Shown here: positions 15,636 to 22,955 of the stretch, one piece after another
How the letters are laid out: every line of letters starts with the position of its first letter
Numbering within the stretch: position 1 is the first letter of the stretch
Source: Chlamydiota bacterium
GTDB lineage: Bacteria > Chlamydiota > Chlamydiia > Chlamydiales > Parachlamydiaceae
Length of the DNA stretch: 36,291 nt
Assembly (NCBI GenBank): GCA_013285965.1
Contig: JABDGQ010000004.1
Location: forward strand, 1-36,291
Direction of reading: 5' to 3'
The notes under the pieces: generated by a model
Databases searched by the model: none
The model's input: only the letters and a program-made list of their open reading frames with translations
What the model was told of the DNA's origin: nothing
Position numbers and translations under genes: made by a program

Positions 15636-17180
15636 TTATAATTGTCTTATTCCACGCACTATATCTGATAGTCGCGCTGAGATACCTTTTATACTGTAAG
15701 TCATTTTGATAAAGTGCTCAGAGTCCTCAAAGTCGTCGAAATTTTGATATTTCTTAGATAAATAAGTGAAACGAATGTCTAAACAATCCATTTTAGTTTG
15801 GTAAAAGTGAGCCATTGAACGGCCATGCTGGCCCATACTGTTAAATTCCAGCCAAGCGGTAGAGGCCTCCATTAACTCGGCTGTTAAAAATGCTAATACT
15901 AGCAATCTGCTATCTAGGTGTTCTTGGTGACTTCTATAATATTTGTTTACGGATAGATATTGTACCTCTACCCCTTCTTTAAATTTATTTTTGCATCCTA
16001 AAAATAAATAGCCACGCACTTTATTATTTTCATCCACAGCTAATAATGTGGGATAGACCTCCAAAGATCCTGATTTACAGAGTATTCCTTCTCCAGATTC
16101 TCTATAAATCTCATTTATTGAGCTACAATGAGCGGCCCTTTGTTCTGAGCTTAATTGCGAAGCATAAAGCAATTTAACCTTATAACCATGGTTTAATGGC
16201 GATTGCAAGAGGTCAATACTGGCGGCAATTTTAGTTATCTCTATAATTTGACCAATTTTGTTTGCATGTTCCTCAGCCTTGAATAAGGAACCCCAAGCTT
16301 TACGATTGTAATTGAACCAATCGTGACAATCACATTTACTTATTAACTCTTTACACCTTGCTATTGCTGCATGGGCTTTTATGTAAGCAGCTTCGGTCTT
16401 CCCTGCGGCCAGCTCAGCTTCTTGCATAGATTGCGCAGCACTTTTAGCAGCTATTTCAGCGGCTATTTCACTATTTTTAGCAACTTGCTGGATTCTTTTT
16501 AAAGTTGTCATTGTGCTCATTTTTTTTTGCATTCCTTCCATAAGGATGCCAACTTTAATTAACGCCGTTTCTCCAATATTACTCATTTGCTGTGCTAAAA
16601 AATAGCTTTTAAATTGCTCCAATGTTTTAACAGTAAAGCCTGGTATTTTATTTTCACGATTTCTCTCCATCTGCTTATACTTATCTATAGACTCTTTATG
16701 CGCTTTTACTTGCTCTTCTTGAAAATTTTTTACCTGAGCCAAAATTTCTTCTAAACCTTCAATCCTTTCCTCAAGGGGGAGTTGGCTTAATGCATCTACT
16801 TTTTTATTAAATTCTGCTATTTGTCTATCTACATTTTCGAGAATGTGAGCATTATCTTTTTGAAAATTAGCCATAAGCAGCCTTTTCTCTTCTTGCTCTG
16901 CTTTTTCCTGTCTCTTTAATTCACTTAAAACTACAAAAGATCCATTTAATTTCTCACTAAAATCTGAAAAAAACAAAACTTTAAATAATAGAAAAACTTT
17001 TCTTGCCAATATATCTATCACACTAGACCGCAGGATATTATTTGATTGATAATTTTCTTGTCTCAATGAATTGATATTTTCAATACCCAAAAAAATTAAA
17101 TTGGCTTCATAAGCGTTATTTAAGCTCGAACTAAATAAAATATTATTAAAAGATATTTGCATAGAATAAACAAACCCCAT
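15636..17180 (-). CDS. Coiled-coil protein with GNAT-like C-terminus, copy B
   Basis: 514 residues as an open frame. The first six codons (MGFVYS) come from one extra base in the leader, which puts an upstream ATG in frame. All sister genes begin MQTSF, so the likely start is the internal ATG at 17162 (MQISF, 508 residues). Like copy A it lacks the Pro/Thr linker. The Ala-rich block is shorter (AKNSEIAAEIAAKSAAQ). The C-terminus is the most divergent of the four: after ARFYQTKM-equivalent FYQTKMDCLDI it reads RFTYLSKKYQNFDDFEDSE, and it ends RGIRQL without the YKRAAA tail. The GNAT-like core (LLAVDENNKVRGYLFLG, YLSVNKYYRSHQEHLDSRLL) has Asp where the others have Gly in HLGS, weakening the acetyl-CoA loop further. 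Catalysis by this copy is the most doubtful. Confidence 0.75.
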   Translation of the reverse strand: MGFVYSMQISFNNILFSSSLNNAYEANLIFLGIENINSLRQENYQSNNILRSSVIDILARKVFLLFKVLFFSDFSEKLNGSFVVLSELKRQEKAEQEEKRLLMANFQKDNAHILENVDRQIAEFNKKVDALSQLPLEERIEGLEEILAQVKNFQEEQVKAHKESIDKYKQMERNRENKIPGFTVKTLEQFKSYFLAQQMSNIGETALIKVGILMEGMQKKMSTMTTLKRIQQVAKNSEIAAEIAAKSAAQSMQEAELAAGKTEAAYIKAHAAIARCKELISKCDCHDWFNYNRKAWGSLFKAEEHANKIGQIIEITKIAASIDLLQSPLNHGYKVKLLYASQLSSEQRAAHCSSINEIYRESGEGILCKSGSLEVYPTLLAVDENNKVRGYLFLGCKNKFKEGVEVQYLSVNKYYRSHQEHLDSRLLVLAFLTAELMEASTAWLEFNSMGQHGRSMAHFYQTKMDCLDIRFTYLSKKYQNFDDFEDSEHFIKMTYSIKGISARLSDIVRGIRQL

Positions 17181-17205
17181 TATATGATTATAAATATATA
17201 CGCCA

Positions 17206-17235
17206 GTTATACTATAAACAAATCAATAATGTAAA
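17206..17235 (-). promoter_or_regulatory. Promoter of copy B
   Basis: On the minus strand, TTTACA (17235 to 17230), an 18-bp spacer and TATAAC (17211 to 17206). This is the only copy with an altered -10, and the position matches the promoters of A, C and D. Confidence 0.65.
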
Positions 17236-17287
17236 GTACAAAACAAAATGTCATTGAAATTAAAATTACAATAACATTCTAACAACT

Positions 17288-17427
17288 TTAATTTTGTGTA
17301 GTAGCGCAAGTACTGATTTGATGAGTTTTACAAAGGCCGGATAAAAAATTCTATAGAGCCGTCAACACTTTCTGTGAAGCCTCTAATGCTTTTTGACTAT
17401 TGCTGACCTCAACATTTCTTGCCAGTA
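17288..17427 (-). pseudogene. CADD 3' remnant (scar 2, truncated)
   Basis: Only about the last 45 codons of CADD remain (SNSQKALEASQ region and the stop). Homology stops in the middle of the codons for LLAR, at about 17427, where a different sequence starts. Confidence 0.75.
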
Positions 17428-17645
17428 TAAATCTAATGACATTGGAAATGATCAAATCAAAAGAGGAAAATATTCCTATTCAAACTAGCTCATGGTACAA
17501 AAAAACACATACGACATTTTCGGATGTTTTAGCATATATGAGAGCTAATATACTGAGGAAAAAGTATATTTTTTGGTTCGATAAAAATAACGAAATACAG
17601 GATTCAGCCATCAAAGAAATGATCGAATTGCTGACAGCTGCTTAA
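17428..17645 (+). pseudogene. Probable transposase C-terminal tail
   Basis: An open frame that formally starts in the CADD remnant at 17400 continues through sequence unlike the rest of the tandem array. It contains SSWYKKTHTTFSDVLAYMR and ends in a TAA at 17643-17645. The WYxKxxxTFSDxLAxxR pattern resembles the end of several bacterial transposases as I remember them, but I cannot verify the family and see no catalytic residues. The sequence from 17646 to 17802 has no gene. This 375-bp block replaces the end of the CADD piece and most of the helicase piece expected here. Confidence 0.45.
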
Positions 17646-17951
17646 AATCTTGGTTTAGCATTGCAAAATTGCTTGCTTGTTTTCAATGAAAGCCTAAAGT
17701 CGAGTCTGTGGGCTCTGTGGTAGTTTTTATTTTTGTAATTTATTTTTTTATACAAGAAGAATTTCAAGAGAGATGGTGCATCAAAAAGATTCTTAACAGG
17801 TTCTTAGAAGGACTCCAAATCGCAATTAGATTTCTTTTAAACTGGCTTTTCTTGGAAAAATTGATATCTTTTGAGTAGATTTGATTCCAAATTTTAACAA
17901 ATAAATGTAGTTTACAAAGAAGTCTATTAAAGTCATAACCATAACTTAGCT

Positions 17952-19637
17952 TCAGGCAGCAGCTCTTTTATAATTGGCTATTCCACGCACTATATCTGGT
18001 AGTCGCGCTGAGATACCTTTTATACTGTAAATCATTTTGGTATAATGTTCAGCGTAATCATTACCATCTCTCTGAAATTCAGAAGTATAAGAAATACCTA
18101 AACTTTTCATTTTAGTTTGGTAAAAGCGAGCTCTTGAATCGGCGTGCTCGCCTGTATTGTTAAATTGCAGCCAAACGGTAGAAGCCCCCATTAACTCGGC
18201 TGTTAAAAATGCTAATACTAGCAATCTGCTACCTAGATGTTCTTGGTGACTTCTATAATCTCTGTGTACGGATAGATGCAGTACATCTATCCTTTGTTCT
18301 AATTCATTTTTGCATCCTAAAAATACATAGCCACGCACTTTATTATTTTCATCCACAGCTAATAATGTGGGATAGACCTCCAAAGATCCTGATGTACAGT
18401 CTCTTCCTACTTGAGATTCTGTCTTAATCTCATTTATTGAACTACAATGAGCGGCCCTTTGCTCTGAGCTTAATTGTGTAGCATAAAGCAATTTAATCTT
18501 ATAACCATAGTTTAATGGCGATTGCAAGAGGTTAATATGGGCAGCAATTTTAGTTATCTCTATAATTTGATTAATTTTGTTTGCAAGTGCATTAGCCTTA
18601 GAAACACAACTATCGGCTTTAAATTTGTATTCAAGCCAATTGTGACAATCACATTTACTTATTAACTCTTTACACCTTGCTATTGCTGCATGGGCTTTTT
18701 TGTAAGCAGCTTCGGTCTTCTCCACGGCCAGCTCAGCTTCTTGCATAAATTGCGCAGCACTTTTAGCGGCTATTTCAGCATTTTCAGCAGCTTGTTGGGC
18801 CCTTTTTAAAGTTGTCATTGTGCTCATTTTTTTTTGCATTCCTTCCATAAGGATGTGCACTCGATTTAACGCCGTTACTCCAATATTACTCATTCGCTGT
18901 GCTAAAATGTAGCTTTTAAATTCATCCAATGTTTTAACAGTAAAGCCTGGGATTTTATTTTCACGATTTCTCTCTATCTGCTTATACTTATCTATAGACT
19001 CTTTATGCGCTTTTACTTGCTCTTCTTGAAAATTTTTTGCCTGAGCCAAAATTTCTTTTAAACCTTCAATCCTTTCTCCAAGGGCGAGTTGGCTTAATGC
19101 AGCTACTTTTTTATTAAATTCTGCTATTTGTCTATCTACATTTTCGAGAATGTGAGCGTTATCTTTTTCAATTTTAGCCATAAACCGATTTTTCTCTTCT
19201 TGCTCTGCTTTTTCCCGCTCTCTCTCTCTCCATTGAATCATCCACGGTTGTTCCTCAAGCTTTTGAACTTCCTTTTTGATCGCAGTTTGTGGAGGTGTAT
19301 TTAAAGGTGCAGATCTGGAAGTATTTAATTTAGGATTGTTTGTGTTAGTAGTTTCTGTGGTCCGAGTGTTTGGTGGTGGTCGTCTTGTCTTTAATTCACT
19401 TAAAACTACAAAAGATCTATTTAATTTCTCACTAAAATCTGAAAAAAACAAAACTTTAAACAATAAAAAAACTTTTCTTGCCAATATATCTATCACACTA
19501 GACTGCGGGATATTATTTGATTGATAATTTTCTTGTCTCAATGAATTGATATTTTCAATACCCAAAAAAATTAAATCGGCTTCATAAGCGTTATCTAAGC
19601 TCGAACCAAATAAAATATTATTAAAAGATGTTTGCAT
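17952..19637 (-). CDS. Coiled-coil protein with GNAT-like C-terminus, copy C
   Basis: 561 residues. Compared with A and B it has about 56 extra residues after residue 83: a Pro/Thr/Asn-rich linker (TRRPPPNTRTTETTNTNNP and onward) and a charged entry to the coil (WMIQWREREREKAEQEEK). The Ala-rich block is one heptad shorter than in A (AENAEIAAKSAAQ). The C-terminal domain is closest to A (ISYTSEFQRDGNDYAEHYTKM), while the N-terminal part and linker match D, which suggests recombination between copies. The GNAT-like segment reads LLAVDENNKVRGYVFLG, LSVHRDYRSHQEHLGSRLL, and ARFYQTKMKSLGI. ATG 19637 is supported by alignment of all four starts, with GGAG about 11 bases upstream. Confidence 0.75.
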   Translation of the reverse strand: MQTSFNNILFGSSLDNAYEADLIFLGIENINSLRQENYQSNNIPQSSVIDILARKVFLLFKVLFFSDFSEKLNRSFVVLSELKTRRPPPNTRTTETTNTNNPKLNTSRSAPLNTPPQTAIKKEVQKLEEQPWMIQWREREREKAEQEEKNRFMAKIEKDNAHILENVDRQIAEFNKKVAALSQLALGERIEGLKEILAQAKNFQEEQVKAHKESIDKYKQIERNRENKIPGFTVKTLDEFKSYILAQRMSNIGVTALNRVHILMEGMQKKMSTMTTLKRAQQAAENAEIAAKSAAQFMQEAELAVEKTEAAYKKAHAAIARCKELISKCDCHNWLEYKFKADSCVSKANALANKINQIIEITKIAAHINLLQSPLNYGYKIKLLYATQLSSEQRAAHCSSINEIKTESQVGRDCTSGSLEVYPTLLAVDENNKVRGYVFLGCKNELEQRIDVLHLSVHRDYRSHQEHLGSRLLVLAFLTAELMGASTVWLQFNNTGEHADSRARFYQTKMKSLGISYTSEFQRDGNDYAEHYTKMIYSIKGISARLPDIVRGIANYKRAAA

Positions 19638-19679
19638 AGAATAAACAACTCCATTATATGCCTATAAATATATAGGCTA

Positions 19680-19709
19680 ATTATACTATAAACAAATCAA
19701 TAATGTAAA
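19680..19709 (-). promoter_or_regulatory. Promoter of copy C
   Basis: On the minus strand, TTTACA (19709 to 19704), an 18-bp spacer and TATAAT (19685 to 19680). It is identical in layout to the promoters of A and D. Confidence 0.7.
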
Positions 19710-19723
19710 GTACAAAACAAAGC

Positions 19724-19749
19724 GTTATTGAAATTAAAATTTCAATAAC
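19724..19749 (-). terminator. Copy of the CADD terminator hairpin (unit 3)
   Basis: GTTATTGAAATT and AATTTCAATAAC form a perfect 12-bp stem with a two-base spacer. The outer stem is weakened by one change. It follows a dead CADD fragment. Confidence 0.5.
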
Positions 19750-19761
19750 ACTCTAACAACT

Positions 19762-20081
19762 TTAATTTTGTGTAGTAGCGTAAGTGCTGATTTGATAAGT
19801 TTTACAAAGGCCTGATAAAAAATTCCATAGAGCCATCAGTACTTTCTGTAAAGCCTCTAATGCTTTTTGGTTATTGCTGACATCAACAAGCACGCTCTTG
19901 CATCGCATCTTCCTCATCCGCTAACACATGGACTTGAAAATAGGCATAGCCTTGAGCGCTAATCATTCCATAATGTTTTTGTAAGCCATCCATTTTAGAA
20001 ATACAAATTGCTGGAATTTGATTTTCAAATGCTGCAACACCTTAGGCAAATGTTCACACATTTCCTCTTCTGTTACACCTA
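19762..20081 (-). pseudogene. CADD 3' fragment (scar 3)
   Basis: This is CADD from about codon 100 onward, with two deletions different from those in scar 1. One removes most of the segment from EEMKYLIATFG to the SYESQIP region; the other removes about 20 bases near the LLARHIE codons. The QVHVLADE-like region, lost in scar 1, is still recognisable here. The frame is broken. Confidence 0.82.
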
Positions 20082-20297
20082 TAGCAACTACCAAAAACAC
20101 CAGAGAGTTACGTGCATCGGGCTGGCAGAACAGGTCGCTATGACAAAGCAGGAATGGTAATTTCACTAGTCGCTCAAAATGAGCTTTTGGTTTTAAAAAG
20201 CATGCTGCAGCACATTAATCAAGAAGCGATATGGTTGGGAGAACCCCCTCTAAAAAACCAAAACAGATCTTTTAGAAGGTCTCCAAATCGCAATTAG
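20082..20297 (+). pseudogene. DEAD-box helicase 3' fragment (scar 3)
   Basis: A copy of the last 72 helicase codons, more diverged than scar 1 (for example AGT for AAT and ACG for ATG early on, and GAAGGT for GAATGA near the end). It abuts CADD sequence at the same joint as scar 1. HRAGRTGR is still readable, but no helicase core is present. Confidence 0.86.
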
Positions 20298-20420
20298 ACT
20301 TCTTTTAAACTGGCTTTTCTTGGAAAAATTTGATATTTTTTGAGTAGATTTGATTCTAAATTTTAACAAATAAATGTAGTTTACAAAGAAGTCTATTAAA
20401 GTCATAACCATAACTTAGTT

Positions 20421-22127
20421 TCAGGCAGCAGCCCTTTTATAATTGGCTATGCCACGCACTATATCCGGTAGTCGTGCTGAGATACCTTTTATACTGTAAC
20501 TTACTTCGATATCATGTTCTTTGTAGGCACTAATATCTTCCTTAAGTAAAGAAGTGAAATGAATACCTAAATCTTTCATTTTAGTTTGGTAAAAGTGAGC
20601 TCTTGAACGGGCGTGCTGGTCTGTACTGCGAAATTCCAGCCAAGCGGTAGAGGCCTCCATTAACTCGGCTGTTAAAAATGCTAATACTAGCAATCTACTA
20701 CCTAGATGTTCTTGGTGACTTCTATAATCTCTGTGTACGCATAGATGTTCTACCTGTATCCCTTGTTTTAATTCATTTTTGCATCCTAAAAATAAATAGC
20801 CACACACTTTATTATTTTCATCCACAGCTAATAGTGTGGGATAGACCCCCAAAGATCCTGATGTACAGTGTATTCCTACTAGAGATTCTGTCTGAATCTC
20901 ATTTATTGAGCTACAATGAGCGGCCCTTTGCTCTGAGCTTAATTGAGAAGCATAAAGCAATTTAATCTTATAACCATAGTTTAACGGCGATTGCGAGAGG
21001 TTAATACGGGCGGCAATTTTAGTTATCTCTACAATTTGACCAATTTTATCCGCATGTGCATTAGCATTACGGGCGTGGGCATTAGCCTTAATCTCGTATT
21101 TAGAACAAGTGTAATACTTCCACTCTTCCCTTATTTCTTCACACCTTACTATTGCTGCACGGGCTTTTTTGTAAGCAACTTCGGTCTTCTCTGCGGCCAG
21201 CTCAGCTTCTTGCATAAATTGCACAGCATTGTTAGCGGCTATTTCAGCATTTTTAGCGGCTATTCCAGCATTTTCAGCAACTTGTTGGGCTCTTTTTAAA
21301 GTTGTCATTGTGCTCATTTTTTTTTGCATTCCTTCCACAAGGATACGCACTCGATTTAACGCCGTTTCTCCAATATTACTCATTCGCTGTGCTAAAATGT
21401 AGCTTTTAAATTCATCCAATGTTTTAACAGTAAAGCCTGGGATTTTATTTTCACGATTTCTCTCTATCTGCTTATACTTATCTATAGACTCTTTATGCGC
21501 TTTTACTTGCTCTTCTTGAAAATTTTTTGACTGAGCCAAAATTTCTTTTAAACCTTCAATCCTTTCCCCAAGGGCGAGTTGGCTTAATGCATCTACTTTT
21601 TTATTAAATTCTGCTATTTGTCTATCTACATTTTCGAGAATGTGAGCGTTATCTTTTTGAACCTTAGCCATAAGCAGCTTTTTCTCTTCTAGCTCTGCTT
21701 TTTCTCGTTCGATCTCTCTCCATCGAATCATCCACGGTTGTTCTTCAAGCTTTTGAACTTCCTTTTCGGTCCCAGTTTGTGGAGGTGTATTTAAAGGAGC
21801 AGATCTGGAAGTATTTAATTTAGGATTGCTTGTGTTAGTAGTTTCTGTGGTCCGAGTGTTTGGTGGTGGTCGTCTTGTCTTTAATTCACTTAAAACTACA
21901 AAAGATCTATTTAATTTCTCACTAAAATCTGAAAAAAACAAAACTTTAAACAATAAAAAAACTTTTCTTGCCAATATATCTATCACACTAGACTGCGGGA
22001 TATTATTTGATTGATAATTTTCTTGTCTCAATGAATTGATATTTTCAATACCCAAAAAAATTAAATTGGCTTCATAAGCGTTATCTAAGATCGAACTAAA
22101 TAAAATATTATTAAAAGATGTTTGCAT
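20421..22127 (-). CDS. Coiled-coil protein with GNAT-like C-terminus, copy D
   Basis: 568 residues, the longest copy and the one next to intact CADD, so perhaps nearest the ancestral position. It has the Pro/Thr-rich linker shared with C (TRRPPPNTRTTETTNTSNP) and the longer Ala-rich block shared with A (AENAGIAAKNAEIAANNAVQ). The C-terminal half is distinct after the FYQTKMKDLGI block: HFTSLLKEDISAYKEHDIEVSYS. The GNAT-like stretch reads LLAVDENNKVCGYLFLG, HLCVHRDYRSHQEHLGSRLL, then AWLEFRSTDQHARSRAHFYQTKM. ATG 22127 follows a GGAG at about 11 bases. All four copies run opposite to the helicase and in the same direction as CADD. No signal peptide is evident. Confidence 0.75.
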   Translation of the reverse strand: MQTSFNNILFSSILDNAYEANLIFLGIENINSLRQENYQSNNIPQSSVIDILARKVFLLFKVLFFSDFSEKLNRSFVVLSELKTRRPPPNTRTTETTNTSNPKLNTSRSAPLNTPPQTGTEKEVQKLEEQPWMIRWREIEREKAELEEKKLLMAKVQKDNAHILENVDRQIAEFNKKVDALSQLALGERIEGLKEILAQSKNFQEEQVKAHKESIDKYKQIERNRENKIPGFTVKTLDEFKSYILAQRMSNIGETALNRVRILVEGMQKKMSTMTTLKRAQQVAENAGIAAKNAEIAANNAVQFMQEAELAAEKTEVAYKKARAAIVRCEEIREEWKYYTCSKYEIKANAHARNANAHADKIGQIVEITKIAARINLSQSPLNYGYKIKLLYASQLSSEQRAAHCSSINEIQTESLVGIHCTSGSLGVYPTLLAVDENNKVCGYLFLGCKNELKQGIQVEHLCVHRDYRSHQEHLGSRLLVLAFLTAELMEASTAWLEFRSTDQHARSRAHFYQTKMKDLGIHFTSLLKEDISAYKEHDIEVSYSIKGISARLPDIVRGIANYKRAAA

Positions 22128-22169
22128 AAAATAAACAACTCCATTATATGACTATAAATATAGAAATTG

Positions 22170-22199
22170 ATTATACTATAAACAAATCAATAATGTAAA
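22170..22199 (-). promoter_or_regulatory. Promoter of copy D
   Basis: On the minus strand, TTTACA (22199 to 22194), an 18-bp spacer and TATAAT (22175 to 22170). It lies immediately after the CADD terminator, so D is transcribed separately from the plsX-CADD operon. Confidence 0.7.
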
Positions 22200-22208
22200 G
22201 TACAAAAT

Positions 22209-22244
22209 AGAGTGTTATTGAAATTAAAATTTCAATAACACTCT
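22209..22244 (-). terminator. CADD operon terminator
   Basis: A perfect 17-bp stem (22209-22225 with 22228-22244) begins 8 bases after the CADD stop on the minus strand and is followed by ATTTTG. Degenerate copies of the same element lie in units 1, 2 and 3. Confidence 0.8.
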
Positions 22245-22251
22245 AACAACT

Positions 22252-22953
22252 TTAATTTTGTGTAGTAGCGCAAGTGCTGATTTGATAAGTTTTACAAAGG
22301 CCTGATAAAAAATTCCATAGAGCCATCAACACTTTCTGTGAAGCCTCTAATGCTTTTTGACTGTTGCTGATCTCAATATGTCTTGCCAGTAAAGCACGCT
22401 CTTGCATCGCATGTTCCTCATCCGCTGCTACATGGACTTGAAAATAGGCATAGTCTTGAGCACTACTCATTCCATAATGTTTTTGTAAGCCATCCATTTT
22501 AGAAATACAAATTGCTGGAATTTGACTTTCATATGAATATAATGCTGCAACACCTTGTGCAAGCGATTCTTTAGCACAAATATCACCAAATGTAGCTATC
22601 AAGTATTTCATTTCTTCATTAGGCAAATGTGCACCCATCTCCTCTTCTGTTACACCTAATGCTAAAGCAAATCTTTTCCACAACTCCGGATGATTAGGAC
22701 TGCCAGCCTCTTCTTCGATCAAGTTTTGTAAAAGCACTTTTCTAGTATTAACATCAGCAGTTCTGGCATGTAAAGCTGAAATATAAGTAGGAAAAGCGCT
22801 CACATGGTGATAATATTGCTTAGCATACTCCTTTAAACACTCTTGTGACAATGTACCACTAGTCCAAGCCTGATAAAACTCATGCTTTAATAAATGTTTA
22901 CTGTGAATTTGAGCATCGAGACTTTGTAAAAACAAATCACTAAAAGTTAACAT
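22252..22953 (-). CDS. cadd: CADD-type self-sacrificing p-aminobenzoate synthase
   Basis: 233 residues, heme-oxygenase/PqqC-like all-helical fold. In Chlamydia trachomatis the protein was first described as binding death domains and later shown to make p-aminobenzoate for folate by sacrificing its own tyrosine with a dinuclear metal centre. The key residues fall at the same numbers here: Tyr27 (HEFYQAW), Tyr43, Glu81 and His88 (NLIEEEAGSPNHPELW), Glu142 (YSYESQIP), Lys152 (CISKMDG), and His174, Asp178, His181 (VHVAADEEHA). It should therefore be active. Its Shine-Dalgarno AGGAG overlaps the end of plsX, two bases away, so it is translationally coupled to a lipid gene rather than to folate genes. 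The ATG at 22951-22953 is the only sensible start. Three dead 3' fragments of it lie to the left. Confidence 0.93.
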   Translation of the reverse strand: MLTFSDLFLQSLDAQIHSKHLLKHEFYQAWTSGTLSQECLKEYAKQYYHHVSAFPTYISALHARTADVNTRKVLLQNLIEEEAGSPNHPELWKRFALALGVTEEEMGAHLPNEEMKYLIATFGDICAKESLAQGVAALYSYESQIPAICISKMDGLQKHYGMSSAQDYAYFQVHVAADEEHAMQERALLARHIEISNSQKALEASQKVLMALWNFLSGLCKTYQISTCATTQN

Positions 22954-22955
22954 TG

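Larger units (their letters stand above)
15282..17427. repeat. Tandem amplification unit 2 (carries copy B)
   Basis: Second copy of the unit: helicase 3' piece, gene B on the minus strand, promoter, eroded hairpin and a short CADD remnant. Its right end is truncated at about 17427, where unrelated sequence with a transposase-like tail begins. Confidence 0.85.
17803..20081. repeat. Tandem amplification unit 3 (carries copy C)
   Basis: Third copy. Its left end keeps only the last 27 bases of the helicase piece (17803-17829, ending in the TAG) and the flanking 3' sequence. Then come gene C, its promoter, hairpin and a CADD fragment, up to the joint at 20081/20082. Confidence 0.85.
20082..22658. 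repeat. Tandem amplification unit 4 (carries copy D, runs into intact CADD)
   Basis: Fourth copy. It begins at the joint with the helicase piece, carries gene D, promoter and hairpin, and continues into the complete CADD gene. Position 22658 is where the other units break off, at about CADD codon 99. Confidence 0.86.

Noticed and set aside
17162-17180. Six extra N-terminal residues in copy B as a real extension
   Set aside because: They come from one added base in the untranslated leader; the other three copies begin at the internal Met.
19963-20166. 67-codon minus-strand frame with a similar N-terminus
   Set aside because: Same origin at scar 3: antisense helicase joined to a broken CADD piece.
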